A stretch of DNA of 64,000 nucleotides from Thermoanaerobacterium sp. CMT5567-10 (GTDB lineage: Bacteria; Bacillota; Thermoanaerobacteria; Thermoanaerobacterales; Thermoanaerobacteraceae), in contig NZ_CP130558.2 in NCBI RefSeq assembly GCF_030534315.2, positions 755,001-819,000 on the forward strand. Reading direction: 5' to 3'. Shown piece by piece: positions 9,006-17,671 of this stretch (within the stretch, counting starts at the first letter, position 1; each line of letters opens with the position of its first letter). The position numbers were made by a program, and so were the translations under genes. The notes beneath the pieces are model-generated. The model made no database searches, was not told the origin of the DNA, and saw only the letters and a program-made list of their open reading frames with translations.

Positions 9006-9783
9006 TAGAAAAAAAGGGACAACTCCGCCCATTTGGGTATCTCAAAACTTTTTAACAAGTTACAAAATTATCAACAGAATTATTCGCAGAACAACCCTTA
9101 ACAAAAAAGATCATGTTATTGAAATTGGTCCGGGAAAGGGTCATATAACAGGTTTCTTGATAAAAAGATGCCGGAAAGTTTCGGCAATTGAAATTGACGG
9201 CCGTTTATATAATAAATTGACAGCAAAATTCAAGGACGTCAAAAATATCCGTATATATCATCAGGACTTTTTGAAATGGAAACTTCCTAATTATGAAGAT
9301 TATAAAGTTTTTTCAAATATCCCTTTTTGCTTCACTACGGATATTATGCGAAAATTGACGGAATGCAAAAACGCACCTTCTGAAGCATGGCTTACCATGG
9401 AAAAAGGCGCAGCCAAACGTTTTATGGGTGAGCCTTCAGAATCATTGCGTTCTCTGCTTATAAAGCCCAAGTTCGATTTAGATATTGCTTACTATTTCAG
9501 CAGGGAGGATTTCCATCCCAAACCAAGCGTTGATGCAGTACTTCTTCACCTTAAGAAAAAGAGCCAACCGGACATACCCGCAAACCAGTGGTTTGCCTAT
9601 GAACAATTTGTTTCAAAGGCACTAAAATATGGATTCCGCAGTCTTTTTACAAGCAAGCAGTTATCTAGGGCATTCCGTCAGGCTGGTGTGCAAAATAAAA
9701 ATATTACTCCTACAGAGATTCTTTATGTTCAGTGGCTCTGCCTTTTCCGATGCTACTGGGAGCATGTGTTAGGCAGAAAATAA
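8950..9783 (+). CDS. erm: Erm-family 23S rRNA (adenine-N6) methyltransferase
   Basis: A KsgA/Erm SAM-dependent methyltransferase that by family modifies A2058 of 23S rRNA and gives macrolide-lincosamide-streptogramin B resistance. Motifs: VSQNFLTSYKII, SAM-binding EIGPGKGHITGFL, AIEIDGRL, HQDFLKW, catalytic VFSNIPFCFTT (NIPF/Y), and FHPKPSVDAVLL. The Erm-like C-terminal domain ends LFRCYWEHVLGRK, resembling the LFNGRK end of Erm(B). Length is 277 residues from 8950 or 262 from 8995; the second start gives the usual Erm length. It lies on the opposite strand to the phage operon, between two related tail genes, with its own leader and no clear terminator. The exact Erm class is not assigned. 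Confidence 0.88.
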   Translation: MPQNSITKKRKRCIFMPQNRKKGTTPPIWVSQNFLTSYKIINRIIRRTTLNKKDHVIEIGPGKGHITGFLIKRCRKVSAIEIDGRLYNKLTAKFKDVKNIRIYHQDFLKWKLPNYEDYKVFSNIPFCFTTDIMRKLTECKNAPSEAWLTMEKGAAKRFMGEPSESLRSLLIKPKFDLDIAYYFSREDFHPKPSVDAVLLHLKKKSQPDIPANQWFAYEQFVSKALKYGFRSLFTSKQLSRAFRQAGVQNKNITPTEILYVQWLCLFRCYWEHVLGRK

Positions 9784-9796
9784 TTTTAGCGGCTCA

Positions 9797-9991
9797 TTAC
9801 CCGTCCAATGTCCACCGGATTTCGCATACATGCCCGATCCATCCAGTGGAAACCGAACCGCCCTGAAGCAATAAGTCTGTAAAGTACACTGTGCCGGTGC
9901 AGTCAGTGACGCACAGCCTGATGGTGATAGATTTGACTCTGCTGATACTTTTGGGAGAAATACTGTGTGCAATCTGATTGAAATATGCCAT
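9797..9991 (-). CDS. Short phage tail protein
   Basis: A 64-residue protein (MAYFNQIAHSISP ... EIRWTLDG) starting after GAGGGTGATGAT, 10 nt after the stop of the upstream tail gene. It is paralogous to the N-terminus of the 8168-8743 product (shared core SITIRL/SVTVTL ... DCxGxxYFTDLxLQ). It ends 13 nt from the convergent erm stop. It may be a complete short protein or a truncated copy; clean start and stop favour the former. Confidence 0.6.
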   Translation of the reverse strand: MAYFNQIAHSISPKSISRVKSITIRLCVTDCTGTVYFTDLLLQGGSVSTGWIGHVCEIRWTLDG

Positions 9992-10001
9992 ATCATCACC
10001 C

Positions 10002-12524
10002 TCAAATCAGGTCTATAAATCTTGTTTCTGTTGTACCGTCCTCGTATTCAATGACTATCTCAACACCAACTTGGCCGTTTTCGCCCTTTTCAAGGTTTTC
10101 GGAAGCAATCTGCGCTGAAAATGTATAACTTTTACGTGTTGCTGGGTATACCGTCTGTGACAGACTCTTTGTCATACCAGGTACACCAACAGCCTTGAAG
10201 GAAGCAGTTCCCGAAACACCATTCTCAGTATCCACTTCAAAGCCGGAATTGACCCAGTAGGCAAAACCATCATCCGCTCTGGAATTGCGCAGATGGTTGA
10301 ATGGTACCATATCTTTAATTTCCTGACGGTTTATCAACTCTGCTGAGGACAGCGCATCCGCTGCCTTGTCCCACTGTGCTGAAGAATCGCCGAGTTCCCG
10401 CAGTTTAGTTGAAAGCTCAATCACTGTTTTCCATGGCTCCTGCAAGTTATACTGCCTTCTCACAACACGAGTCTTTACCAAAAGGCCTAGTTCTTTATCG
10501 TCCACTGTAACAATATCACCCAGTTTCCATGCTTCGTGCTCATAACCGGTTAGCGCAGATAAATCCATTGCAGACAGTACATAAGAAACGCGAGACTTCG
10601 AATATTCTGCAAGCCGCATCCTTGCATATTCCAGCATCTGATACGGATTGCTGAAAGAGGAACAGTCAAGCGTAGATATCCGCACTTCGCTGGAGAAACT
10701 GTAATCTTCCACATATTCCTTGCCTCCGTTAATTGAAGCAAAGGTCATTCCGTCCTTCCCGTAGGCATATAGCCTTGTCACCAGTTCCCGCGTATCGACC
10801 ACCCGCTGGATGCTTTTCAGGTTCTTTCTATACGAAAACAGCGCTCCGCTGTCGGTGCCGCTGAAAGTCAAAAGATGCACCAGCCGGTTGGCGCTGTCAA
10901 AAACAAGGTCGCCGCCGTAGATGTTCTGCACCATGCGCAGGATGGACAGAGCATTTTTCTCGGTGCACCGCCATGTCCGCTTCGCGGTAACGGTTACGTT
11001 TCCCACCGACCAGCCGGTGCCCAGCAATGCATATTTCATTGGAACATCTGCAGTATCCGTATTGAAGTCCGCAGGTTCCTTTTCCGTGCTGAAGGACAGG
11101 TCGTAAAACGCCGCCTCGGCGTAAACCTGCGTAATGATGCGCCTGTCCTCGCTTTTGTTGTCGGTCAGAGTGCGGATTCGGTAGATGTCGCTTGCGATCT
11201 GCACCTGTTTTTCGTTTTCCAGCGCGCTTCTTTTCGGGTCGTGGAACGGGAGCTTGAACTCCAGCGTATCCGCGCCGTTGACTTCGCCGGTGACGATGAC
11301 GTCAAAAGCGTTTTCAAGAACAGCTTCCCATGCGCCGTTTTCATCCAGCACCACCGGACGGGCAAAACCGAGCTTTTCATAGGGCGGTTTGGGGATGTCG
11401 TGAAGCTGGATTTCCAGCAGTTTCGGCGTTTTTGACGAGTCGGCGGTGGTCAGCGTCGCCCGAAAGCGGATGTATTGCCGGTTTGGAGACTGAAGCTCGC
11501 CGCTGGTTCCCACCGCCTGCCATGCCGACCATTCTACTAGATCATCACTTGTACATGTCTCCACCAAAGACACCGACGTTATGCCTGCGGCATATTCGCT
11601 TGTCACCGCCACACGCCCGCTGCCTGATAAAGCGCAGGGAACTGCCTTGGTATACAGCACACCGCTGGCAGGGTATACGCCGTTTGACGCTTTCAGCGCA
11701 ACCGCGCCCGGCTCCGTCAAGGCGTCCACGCTTGCGGCGCTGTCAGCGCCGTTGGCCAGCAGCGCATTCTTAAAATGCTGCGCCAGGTCGTCGATGGTCA
11801 GGCGCGAATCGGTCTCCAGAAACCAGTCGTCGAAGCCGCCCGCGAAATAATAGGTATCGGCGTGCATGCCCATGACAATATTCGCCGTACAGGACGGGTT
11901 GAGCGTGCCGGTAAAGGTGCGCTTGGGTGCAATCCAGACCGCGCCGCTGCTCCGGTCGCAGAGGATAAACTGTGAGGTCTTGGCCGTCACCTCAATGACG
12001 GCCGCGATGAAGTACCAGCCGCCGTTGACCATGGAGAATCCCGGCGTTTCGCTCTGATCAAGAATAAGGGAACCAGCGGAGTTATACAGCATCATGCGCG
12101 GCCTGCCCTGATACAATGACACATAGAAGATCGGCTGGCCGGGTCCTTGCCGGGTGTTGAAGATAGGGCAATATGTCTGCCCCACCGAATAAGTGGTGGG
12201 GTTGATCCAGCCGCCCACCGCAATCTTTTCACCCAGACTGCTGAAAAAGCTGCCGTCGTTTGCCGCTTTAAGGTAGGTCTTTTCAGAGGTCGGGTTGACG
12301 ATGTTTTGACGGAAATATCGCCCGAACCTTCCGGCAATCAGACTCGCCGAAGTGCCCGACCAGCCGGAGACGGTAAAATGCCTGCCATGCCCTGACGAAT
12401 CCAGAAGCCGCAGATTGCCGTCCGGCGCGCTTTCGTTGAAAAGCCACAGCGCGGACGTCCGTTCCGTCACCGGAAATTCGCCGGTAAAGTCGGTTTGTGA
12501 TGTTAATACTGATTTTATCGCCAC
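10002..12524 (-). CDS. Tail protein with N-terminal LamG-like domain and tail endopeptidase-like body
   Basis: An 840-residue minor structural protein from GTG at 12524 (GGAGGTGGCTTTA upstream; the in-frame GTG at 12533 lies within that site). The N-terminal ~270 residues look like a LamG/concanavalin fold (ALWLFNESAPDG..., GGWINPTTYSVGQTY, GGFDDWFLETDSRLTIDDLAQHF). The middle and C-terminus (FDVIVTGEVNGADTLEFKLPFHDPKR, TRLYAYGKDGM, YEHEAWKLGDIVTVDDKELGL) match prophage tail endopeptidase/Tal-type proteins. It probably forms the tail tip and binds host glycan. The 10.8-12.5 kb part is visibly GC-richer than 10.0-10.8 kb, suggesting mosaic exchange within the gene. Confidence 0.82.
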   Translation of the reverse strand: MAIKSVLTSQTDFTGEFPVTERTSALWLFNESAPDGNLRLLDSSGHGRHFTVSGWSGTSASLIAGRFGRYFRQNIVNPTSEKTYLKAANDGSFFSSLGEKIAVGGWINPTTYSVGQTYCPIFNTRQGPGQPIFYVSLYQGRPRMMLYNSAGSLILDQSETPGFSMVNGGWYFIAAVIEVTAKTSQFILCDRSSGAVWIAPKRTFTGTLNPSCTANIVMGMHADTYYFAGGFDDWFLETDSRLTIDDLAQHFKNALLANGADSAASVDALTEPGAVALKASNGVYPASGVLYTKAVPCALSGSGRVAVTSEYAAGITSVSLVETCTSDDLVEWSAWQAVGTSGELQSPNRQYIRFRATLTTADSSKTPKLLEIQLHDIPKPPYEKLGFARPVVLDENGAWEAVLENAFDVIVTGEVNGADTLEFKLPFHDPKRSALENEKQVQIASDIYRIRTLTDNKSEDRRIITQVYAEAAFYDLSFSTEKEPADFNTDTADVPMKYALLGTGWSVGNVTVTAKRTWRCTEKNALSILRMVQNIYGGDLVFDSANRLVHLLTFSGTDSGALFSYRKNLKSIQRVVDTRELVTRLYAYGKDGMTFASINGGKEYVEDYSFSSEVRISTLDCSSFSNPYQMLEYARMRLAEYSKSRVSYVLSAMDLSALTGYEHEAWKLGDIVTVDDKELGLLVKTRVVRRQYNLQEPWKTVIELSTKLRELGDSSAQWDKAADALSSAELINRQEIKDMVPFNHLRNSRADDGFAYWVNSGFEVDTENGVSGTASFKAVGVPGMTKSLSQTVYPATRKSYTFSAQIASENLEKGENGQVGVEIVIEYEDGTTETRFIDLI

Positions 12525-12620
12525 TAAAGCCACCTCCGTTCAGCGCGCATTTTAGGCGCGGCGCATTAGTCGGATTATGTATAAAAATTGGGGCGCGAAT
12601 TGCCGCCGGCGGCGCGCCGG

Positions 12621-13394
12621 TCACCTCCAGCGGCTTTTCGCCTGTATTTTCAGTTCCGTGAATGTCGCGTTCACGGCGCTGATCCCTATATTGTTCACGC
12701 CCTTCCTGAGAACCGGGAAGTTCAGCTCCTGCAAACATGGCAGGCCGTTGCGCAGAGTGTTTCCGGCGGCGTCCGTCACCTTTGCGGTCAGCATGCCGGA
12801 AACAATGACCAGCGTTTCGCCCTCAGATAATGGTCCGGTAATCCGCAATTCCTCGCCGTTGGTTATGAGAGATATATAGCTTGAAGAGGATGCGGAGATC
12901 ACGCCCTTCAAGAGATACACCGGCTCGGAATCGGCGTTTCCCGCAAGCCTCTCCGCCACGTGCGTTCCCGTCGCGGAAAGCGTGAAAGTCTCATCCTCCA
13001 GCGCGTAAGCATACGGGTCGGGGCAGACGAAACGAAGCTCGAAGCTTCCCGCAGTCCGAAGCAGCCGCTCGCAGTCCACCGCCTCCGAGAGCCGCGCCAT
13101 GAAATAGCGATCGGGCACGTCGTCGAGGATAATCTGCTTGAGGCCATTTGCCGGATTCAGCCACTCTGCCGCGTTATCCAGAACCGACACCAGTTCGGCA
13201 AAGCTGCGCCGGGGAAGCACTCCGCAGCTTATTGTGATGGTTCGTTCGGAGATGTCGCATCCAAAATCGGCTATACCCGCTTTACCCGGCACAGTTTCAA
13301 AGGAGTTGCGCAGGGCAGGGGACACCTGCCAGCCGGTTAGCCTGGCCCGGATTTTCATGCTTTGCGACGATATGCCGTTGTAGATAAATCCCAT
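12621..13394 (-). CDS. Distal tail protein (Dit family)
   Basis: A 257-residue protein located between tape measure and tail-tip genes, the standard Dit position. Sequence signs: MGFIYNGISSQSMKIRARL at the N-terminus, GKAGIADFGCDISERTITISCGV, and a C-terminal galectin-like beta region (ITGPLSEGETLVIVSG). It forms the hexameric hub joining the tail tube to the receptor-binding tip. ATG follows GAGGAGGGG. The 96 nt between its stop and the next gene's GTG hold an open frame with no start or function that I can support. Confidence 0.85.
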   Translation of the reverse strand: MGFIYNGISSQSMKIRARLTGWQVSPALRNSFETVPGKAGIADFGCDISERTITISCGVLPRRSFAELVSVLDNAAEWLNPANGLKQIILDDVPDRYFMARLSEAVDCERLLRTAGSFELRFVCPDPYAYALEDETFTLSATGTHVAERLAGNADSEPVYLLKGVISASSSSYISLITNGEELRITGPLSEGETLVIVSGMLTAKVTDAAGNTLRNGLPCLQELNFPVLRKGVNNIGISAVNATFTELKIQAKSRWR

Positions 13395-13406
13395 AAGCCC
13401 CCTCCT

Positions 13407-15695
13407 CTACGCTGTGCTGAAGCGGCCCTGCGCCCTTGATCCGGTCTGCATCAGGTTGTACAGCTCCTGCGAGATCCTGCGGATGTCGTCTTCGCTCCTT
13501 ACAATCATCTGCTGCACCACGATCAGCGGGCCGGAAGCTGAAGCGGCGGATCCGCCGCGTCCGCTTACGCTAATGTCAGGCGATATATTAAAGTCCGTCG
13601 GCACCATATTTTGCATATCGTCCGCCACTCTTGCCATGGCCTTGTTAAAGCCCTCGCCGAGGCCCAGCGCCATATTGCCGCCGATGCCTTCAAAAACGGT
13701 GGACGGTGAGCGGATGCCAAGGAAATTTTTCACGCCGTCCACAATTCCGGAGAAGAAACTGCTGACCTTGTCCCACAGCCAGCTTCCGAGGCTTTTGATG
13801 CCTTCCCAGATGCCCCTGACAATGTTTCTGCCGATCTCGACCACCGAAACGGCCGCTTTGCCCAAGCCTTCAAGAATGGCCGCAACAATCTGCGGAAGCG
13901 CCTTGACCAGCTCAGGGATGGCTTTGATCAGTCCAACCGCTAACTGGACGATGAGCGTTATGCCCATCTCGATGATTTTCGGCAGGTTGTTGGTAATATA
14001 GTTGATGATGGATGCAATTATCTCCGGCAGCGCCTCGATAAGTTTTGGCAAGGCATTCAAAAGGCCCTGCGCTAATCCCTGTATGATCTGAAATGCCGCG
14101 TCAAGGATTTTATCCATATTATTGAGAAGCACCTCGACAATGAGGAGAATGGCTTCGACAACAGCCGGAATCAGCTCCGGAAGCGCCTCCCCGATGCCGG
14201 ATGCCAGCGTCGCAATCATTTGCACCGCGGCTTCCACCAAAGCGGGAAGATTATCGATTATGCCCTGCACCAGCGCCATGACAAGCTGCAAAGCGCCGTC
14301 GGTTATCTGCGGCAGGGCGTCGATTAAAGCCTGCAGCAGCGTTATGACAATCTGCACCGCCGCATCGATAATAACCGGCAGATTGTCCACAATAGCCCCG
14401 CCGATGGAGGTGACGATATCCAATCCTACCTGAATGAGCTTCGGCAGGTTTTCCATCAGCATATTTACAAGGCTTCCCACCGTATTGCCGATAACCTCGC
14501 TTATCTTCGTCCAGTCGCCGTTGGCTTCAGATAATCCACGAGTAAATTCCCCAAGAAGCGCAACTCCATCGTCGGCCAGTACCTGAAGCTGGGGAAGCAG
14601 CACGGTGCCCAGCATATTTTTTGCCGCCTCGCCGCCCGCCTTGAGCCGTTGGATGCTGTCGTCGAATTTGCCGAGGGCGTTCAGCGAATCCTCGCTCATA
14701 ACCGCGCCCATGCGCCTGGCTTCTTCGGTAAGTTCAGCTATGCCTGCCGAACCCTGCGCAATCAGGGGATTGAGTTCCTGAGCCGACTTGCCGAAAATCT
14801 GCATAGCCAGCGCGTCACGCTCGGTTTCGTTTGATACCTTGCCGAGAGCGTCTATGGTTTCCCAGTATACGGTTTCACTGTCGCGCAGATTGCCGTTGGC
14901 GTCTGTGACCGAAACGCCGAGCTGCCGGTAAGCGTCCGCGATCTCACCGGTGCCTTTCCGTGCTGAAGACATGGATCTGACGTTCCTTGCCATGCTGCCC
15001 GTCAGCGTTTCCAATGAGACATCCACAAGCTCCGCGGCGTATTTATACGCCTGCAGGCTGTCGGTGGACATGCCGGTTACGGTCGAGGCGGTAAGGATCT
15101 CGTCGGCATAAGCCGCCGAATTTACCGACATATCCACAAGAGCCTTTCCCGCGCCGACCGCCACCGTACCAATGGCGGCCAGGGCCGCTCCCATGGCCAC
15201 CCCGATCCCTTTCAAAACGCCGCCCAGTTTTTCGAAGCGCCCGCCTGCATCGTCCGCCTGATCCGCGGCCTTTTTGATCTCACTGCCAAATTCATCCGCC
15301 TGTTTTTCCGCTTCGTTAAACTCTTTTTCCGCAGTATCCAGCGCTTTGTTGTTTGCCTCCAGCTCGCGCTCCATTTTGTTCAGCTCGGCTTTGGCGTTGT
15401 TAAGCTGTATCTGCCAGCTTTGCGTCCGCTTGTCGGTTTCCCCGAAAGAGGAGGCGGCATTGACAAGCGCTTTCTCCAAGGTGGCAATTTTTTCTTTCTG
15501 CGCGTCGATCTCTTTGCTTAGCACCCTGTTTCGCGCTGTAACAGCTTCAATTGATTTATCCTGCTTGTCGAACTGGGATGCGACAAGGTTCATTTCACTG
15601 CCCAGCACCTTGAAGCTCTGGTTGATTTCCCGAATGGCATTTTTAAATTCTTTCTCGCCTTCAATGCCGATCCTCAGGCCAAAATCGTCTGCCAT
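13407..15695 (-). CDS. Tail tape measure protein
   Basis: A 762-residue protein that sets tail length and is ejected with the DNA. The N-terminal ~150 residues are coiled-coil (KEIDAQKEKIATLEKAL, ELEANNKALDTAEKEFNEAE). A hydrophobic glycine-rich stretch follows (GVAMGAALAAIGTVAVGAG, ~165-185). From about 400 to 600 there are repeated amphipathic units built on LPxLIxAALQIVxxLxxGLIDx. The C-terminus has LWDKVSSFFSGIVDGVKNFLGIRSPSTVF, common in siphoviral tape measures. ATG preceded by AAAGGAGGCGG. It lies directly downstream of the tail chaperone pair. Confidence 0.93.
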   Translation of the reverse strand: MADDFGLRIGIEGEKEFKNAIREINQSFKVLGSEMNLVASQFDKQDKSIEAVTARNRVLSKEIDAQKEKIATLEKALVNAASSFGETDKRTQSWQIQLNNAKAELNKMERELEANNKALDTAEKEFNEAEKQADEFGSEIKKAADQADDAGGRFEKLGGVLKGIGVAMGAALAAIGTVAVGAGKALVDMSVNSAAYADEILTASTVTGMSTDSLQAYKYAAELVDVSLETLTGSMARNVRSMSSARKGTGEIADAYRQLGVSVTDANGNLRDSETVYWETIDALGKVSNETERDALAMQIFGKSAQELNPLIAQGSAGIAELTEEARRMGAVMSEDSLNALGKFDDSIQRLKAGGEAAKNMLGTVLLPQLQVLADDGVALLGEFTRGLSEANGDWTKISEVIGNTVGSLVNMLMENLPKLIQVGLDIVTSIGGAIVDNLPVIIDAAVQIVITLLQALIDALPQITDGALQLVMALVQGIIDNLPALVEAAVQMIATLASGIGEALPELIPAVVEAILLIVEVLLNNMDKILDAAFQIIQGLAQGLLNALPKLIEALPEIIASIINYITNNLPKIIEMGITLIVQLAVGLIKAIPELVKALPQIVAAILEGLGKAAVSVVEIGRNIVRGIWEGIKSLGSWLWDKVSSFFSGIVDGVKNFLGIRSPSTVFEGIGGNMALGLGEGFNKAMARVADDMQNMVPTDFNISPDISVSGRGGSAASASGPLIVVQQMIVRSEDDIRRISQELYNLMQTGSRAQGRFSTA

Positions 15696-15722
15696 AAAAC
15701 CGCCTCCTTTCCTGTAAAATCT

Positions 15723-15914
15723 TTAAATTCCATAGGGTATCACATCATCAATGGTCAGCACCCGCTTTGGTTTGGAAATACCTAAGAACTGCTTGTGGCA
15801 CTCCCACAAGTCCAGCAGGTACCCAATAGGCATGAGCCATACTTCCTCCTCTGTACGGTTTAGCTGGACAGTGCCGTAATACAAAAGCCGAGTGAACAAT
15901 TCCTCATCGCTCAC
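15723..15914 (-). CDS. Tail assembly chaperone, frameshifted C-terminal part (gpT-like)
   Basis: A 63-residue frame (SDEELFTRLLYYGTVQLNRTEEEVWLMPIGYLLDLWECHKQFLG). It is in the -1 frame relative to the 15911-16297 gene and overlaps its end. A GTG codon exists at 15914 but the preceding sequence is not a good ribosome binding site. The likelier expression is as a -1 frameshift extension through the slippery site at 15926-15932, giving a gpGT-like fusion of about 190 residues. By family, such fusions coat the tape measure during tail assembly. Confidence 0.75.
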   Translation of the reverse strand: MSDEELFTRLLYYGTVQLNRTEEEVWLMPIGYLLDLWECHKQFLGISKPKRVLTIDDVIPYGI

Positions 15915-16297
15915 CCGGCCGGTGTGTTTTTTAAGTCATCCTCACTTTGAACGTTTCTTTTCGTGCCTTTGAACATCGCTTCCATAATAGCGTCTTTATA
16001 TGCCGCCAGCTCCAGCGGGGATGTAAGAAGTTCAACTGTCTCTTCGGTCAGAAGTTCCCGCTTATCCTGATTTTTCAGATTGTGTATAAGAATACTCTGG
16101 TTGGCCAGCAGTGTAATCAGCCATACCACTTCGTCCAGCGCCATTTCAAAGTTCTCCGTTTTCATCAGCTTGGTGCCGAGATTTTCAAGTCCGCCATACC
16201 TTTTAGCAATTTCCTTTGTCGCTCTGGTGGTTAGAATAAGCTGATATTTCTCGCCTCCGATGCTGATGCTTGCGCTTCTGTCCGTACCCTGCATCAT
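15911..16297 (-). CDS. Tail assembly chaperone (gpG-like)
   Basis: A 128-residue protein (GEKYQLILTTRATKEIAKRYGGLENLGTKL... ELAAYKDAIMEAMFKG) between the major tail protein and the tape measure, the conserved position of gpG-type chaperones. The ATG at 16297 follows GGAGGCGGTGA and overlaps the upstream stop. Its 3' end contains an A-AAA-AAC slippery heptamer followed by the -1 frame of the gpT-like part. Confidence 0.82.
   Translation of the reverse strand: MMQGTDRSASISIGGEKYQLILTTRATKEIAKRYGGLENLGTKLMKTENFEMALDEVVWLITLLANQSILIHNLKNQDKRELLTEETVELLTSPLELAAYKDAIMEAMFKGTKRNVQSEDDLKNTPAG
15926..15932 (-). other. Programmed -1 frameshift site A-AAA-AAC
   Basis: On the minus strand the zero frame reads TTA-AAA-AAC-ACA; slipping back one base after A-AAA-AAC leads into CAC-ACC-GGC-CGG-GTG-AGC-GAT-GAG, the frame of 15723-15914. 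The heptamer fits X-XXY-YYZ, and the gene pair occupies the lambda G/T position. Shift inferred; no expression data. Confidence 0.75.
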
Positions 16298-16893
16298 TCA
16301 CCGCCTCCTCCCACAGCAAAGACAGGTTCATAAACTTCCGTATACCAGCCGGTAATTGTGTCAGGCAATACACCGGGATCGTCCTCGCTGACCTCCGCCT
16401 TCCACGGATGCCTGCCCTGACCGTCCAGCTTGTTTCGCCGCATAACCGTCCCCTCGATAGTTGGCGTGGAAAATGTGATGCTGTCGCCTTTTGTTTGCAG
16501 ATTTGTCGCCGGGATGCCGAATTTTACGCGGTACAGCCAGAAGTACCTGTACTTGCCATTGGCTTTCTTGGCTCTGAAGCCGATTGCCACCGGAGCGCCT
16601 CCGTCCTCGCTTGCGGAAATAAGCACCTTGTTGTCGTCAAGGGTAGCTCCCGTCAAAACCTCTGCAGCAGCAACACCGATGTCTGCAACTCCAAGAGATA
16701 AGGTACCGCTTTGAAATTCCTTGACCACTTCTGCCGCTCCGTCATCGGCATAAAGCGTCGCCTCGGCCAGCTCTACCGAAAGTTCCGCCGTAATCGCCTT
16801 AGCCAGCGGAACAGGCGTGTCATAGGTCTCTTCTCCGTTTTCATTCTCGGTTATTTTTGCATAATACAACCTGTCCAGTCCGATTGTCGCCAT
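16294..16893 (-). CDS. Major tail (tube) protein, phi13-type
   Basis: A 199-residue protein starting MATIGLDRLYYAKITENENGEETY, with an SD (AAAGGAGG) upstream of the ATG at 16893. Features common to phi13-family tail tube proteins: ELSVELAEATLYADDG, GTLSLGVADIG, VAIGFRAKKANGKYRYFWLYRVKF, and TPTIEGTVMRR. It polymerises into the tail tube. It sits between the tail terminator and the tail chaperone, as expected. Confidence 0.9.
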   Translation of the reverse strand: MATIGLDRLYYAKITENENGEETYDTPVPLAKAITAELSVELAEATLYADDGAAEVVKEFQSGTLSLGVADIGVAAAEVLTGATLDDNKVLISASEDGGAPVAIGFRAKKANGKYRYFWLYRVKFGIPATNLQTKGDSITFSTPTIEGTVMRRNKLDGQGRHPWKAEVSEDDPGVLPDTITGWYTEVYEPVFAVGGGGE

Positions 16894-16898
16894 GTCTC

Positions 16899-17243
16899 TC
16901 ATTCCTCCTTTACTTCGTATTCTCTTGCCACATCAATGGCATAGTGATGATAGCCGGTATCGTCCTCATGTCCTATATACCTCCGGTCGGTAATGGTAAA
17001 GCCCGCCTGGAGCAGTGCGTTCACTATCTCATTTTTGCGGGCGGTGTAGCTGCCCTTAACAAACAAAGACAGCCGAACTTCCTGCGTTTCAGCCTGAGGC
17101 CGGTTGTCTGCAAAAACCTCAAATGTATCTGTCATCGGGGTTATGACAAGGTACTCATCCGGCGGTACACCGCTGAATACGCCAGTTTCAATGGGGATGC
17201 CCAAAACATCCAATAACGAATTTAACTCTGACAATATGCTCAT
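16899..17243 (-). CDS. Tail completion/terminator protein (gp17-like)
   Basis: A 114-residue protein (MSILSELNSLLDVLGIPIETGVFSGVPPDEYLVITPM ... FVKGSYTARKNEIVNALLQAGFTITDRRYIGHEDDTGYHHYAIDVA). Pattern and position, between the gp10-like connector and the tail tube gene, fit siphoviral tail completion proteins that cap the tube and join it to the head. Its ATG overlaps the upstream stop by 4 nt. Confidence 0.8.
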   Translation of the reverse strand: MSILSELNSLLDVLGIPIETGVFSGVPPDEYLVITPMTDTFEVFADNRPQAETQEVRLSLFVKGSYTARKNEIVNALLQAGFTITDRRYIGHEDDTGYHHYAIDVAREYEVKEE

Positions 17244-17671
17244 ATCCGCCCCAGCTCCTGTTCAAGTCTTGTTTTCATTGCTTCGATGCAGGACTTCCTC
17301 GAAGCCGATTTCGCTGGTTTTAAAAACGGCTTTGCGGGCTGTCCCGATTTACCGTACTCGATGATGTTGGCAATCTTGGCGTTGCTTTCCCCGTCTTTTC
17401 TCGGCTCCGTAAAGCCGACCTTAATGTTATGGTTTCCATCCCTGTCCTGCTTGGCAGGGGAGAGGCCCAATGCGTTTACCAGCTCTCCGGTTGTTCTAGA
17501 CGGGTATTTAGTGCCGCTTCCGATAACCGACTGCAGGTTGGACTTCACTTTGGAAAGCACTACTTCACCGCCTGCCTCAAGCACCCTCGGTATGATTTCA
17601 TCTGTCCTTTCGCCAAGCTTGGAAAGCCGGAGCAAAAACTCCTCCGGCATCTTAACGTCAACTTTTGCCAC
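17240..17671 (-). CDS. HK97 gp10-family head-tail connector
   Basis: A 143-residue protein from a GTG at 17671 (GAAGGAGGCGAAGGCC upstream) beginning VAKVDVKMPEEFLLRLSKLGERTDEIIPRVLEAGG. It then has VKSNLQSVIG, TRTTGELVNALGLSP-like sequence, and IANIIEYGKSGQPAKPFLKPA, which is typical of HK97 gp10 proteins. It overlaps the upstream adaptor gene, so the connector genes form a translationally coupled block. Confidence 0.85.
   Translation of the reverse strand: MAKVDVKMPEEFLLRLSKLGERTDEIIPRVLEAGGEVVLSKVKSNLQSVIGSGTKYPSRTTGELVNALGLSPAKQDRDGNHNIKVGFTEPRKDGESNAKIANIIEYGKSGQPAKPFLKPAKSASRKSCIEAMKTRLEQELGRI

Noticed and set aside
10875-11435. Plus-strand open frames in the GC-rich tail gene region
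   Set aside because: High GC reduces stops; these lie antisense to a conserved tail protein and lack start signals.
12283-12738. Minus-strand open frame bridging Dit and the LamG tail gene
   Set aside because: Overlaps both in another frame; neighbours have proper starts and stops, and no recognisable product results.
15274-15717. Plus-strand serine-rich open frame opposite the tape measure
   Set aside because: Typical antisense shadow of a coiled-coil coding region.
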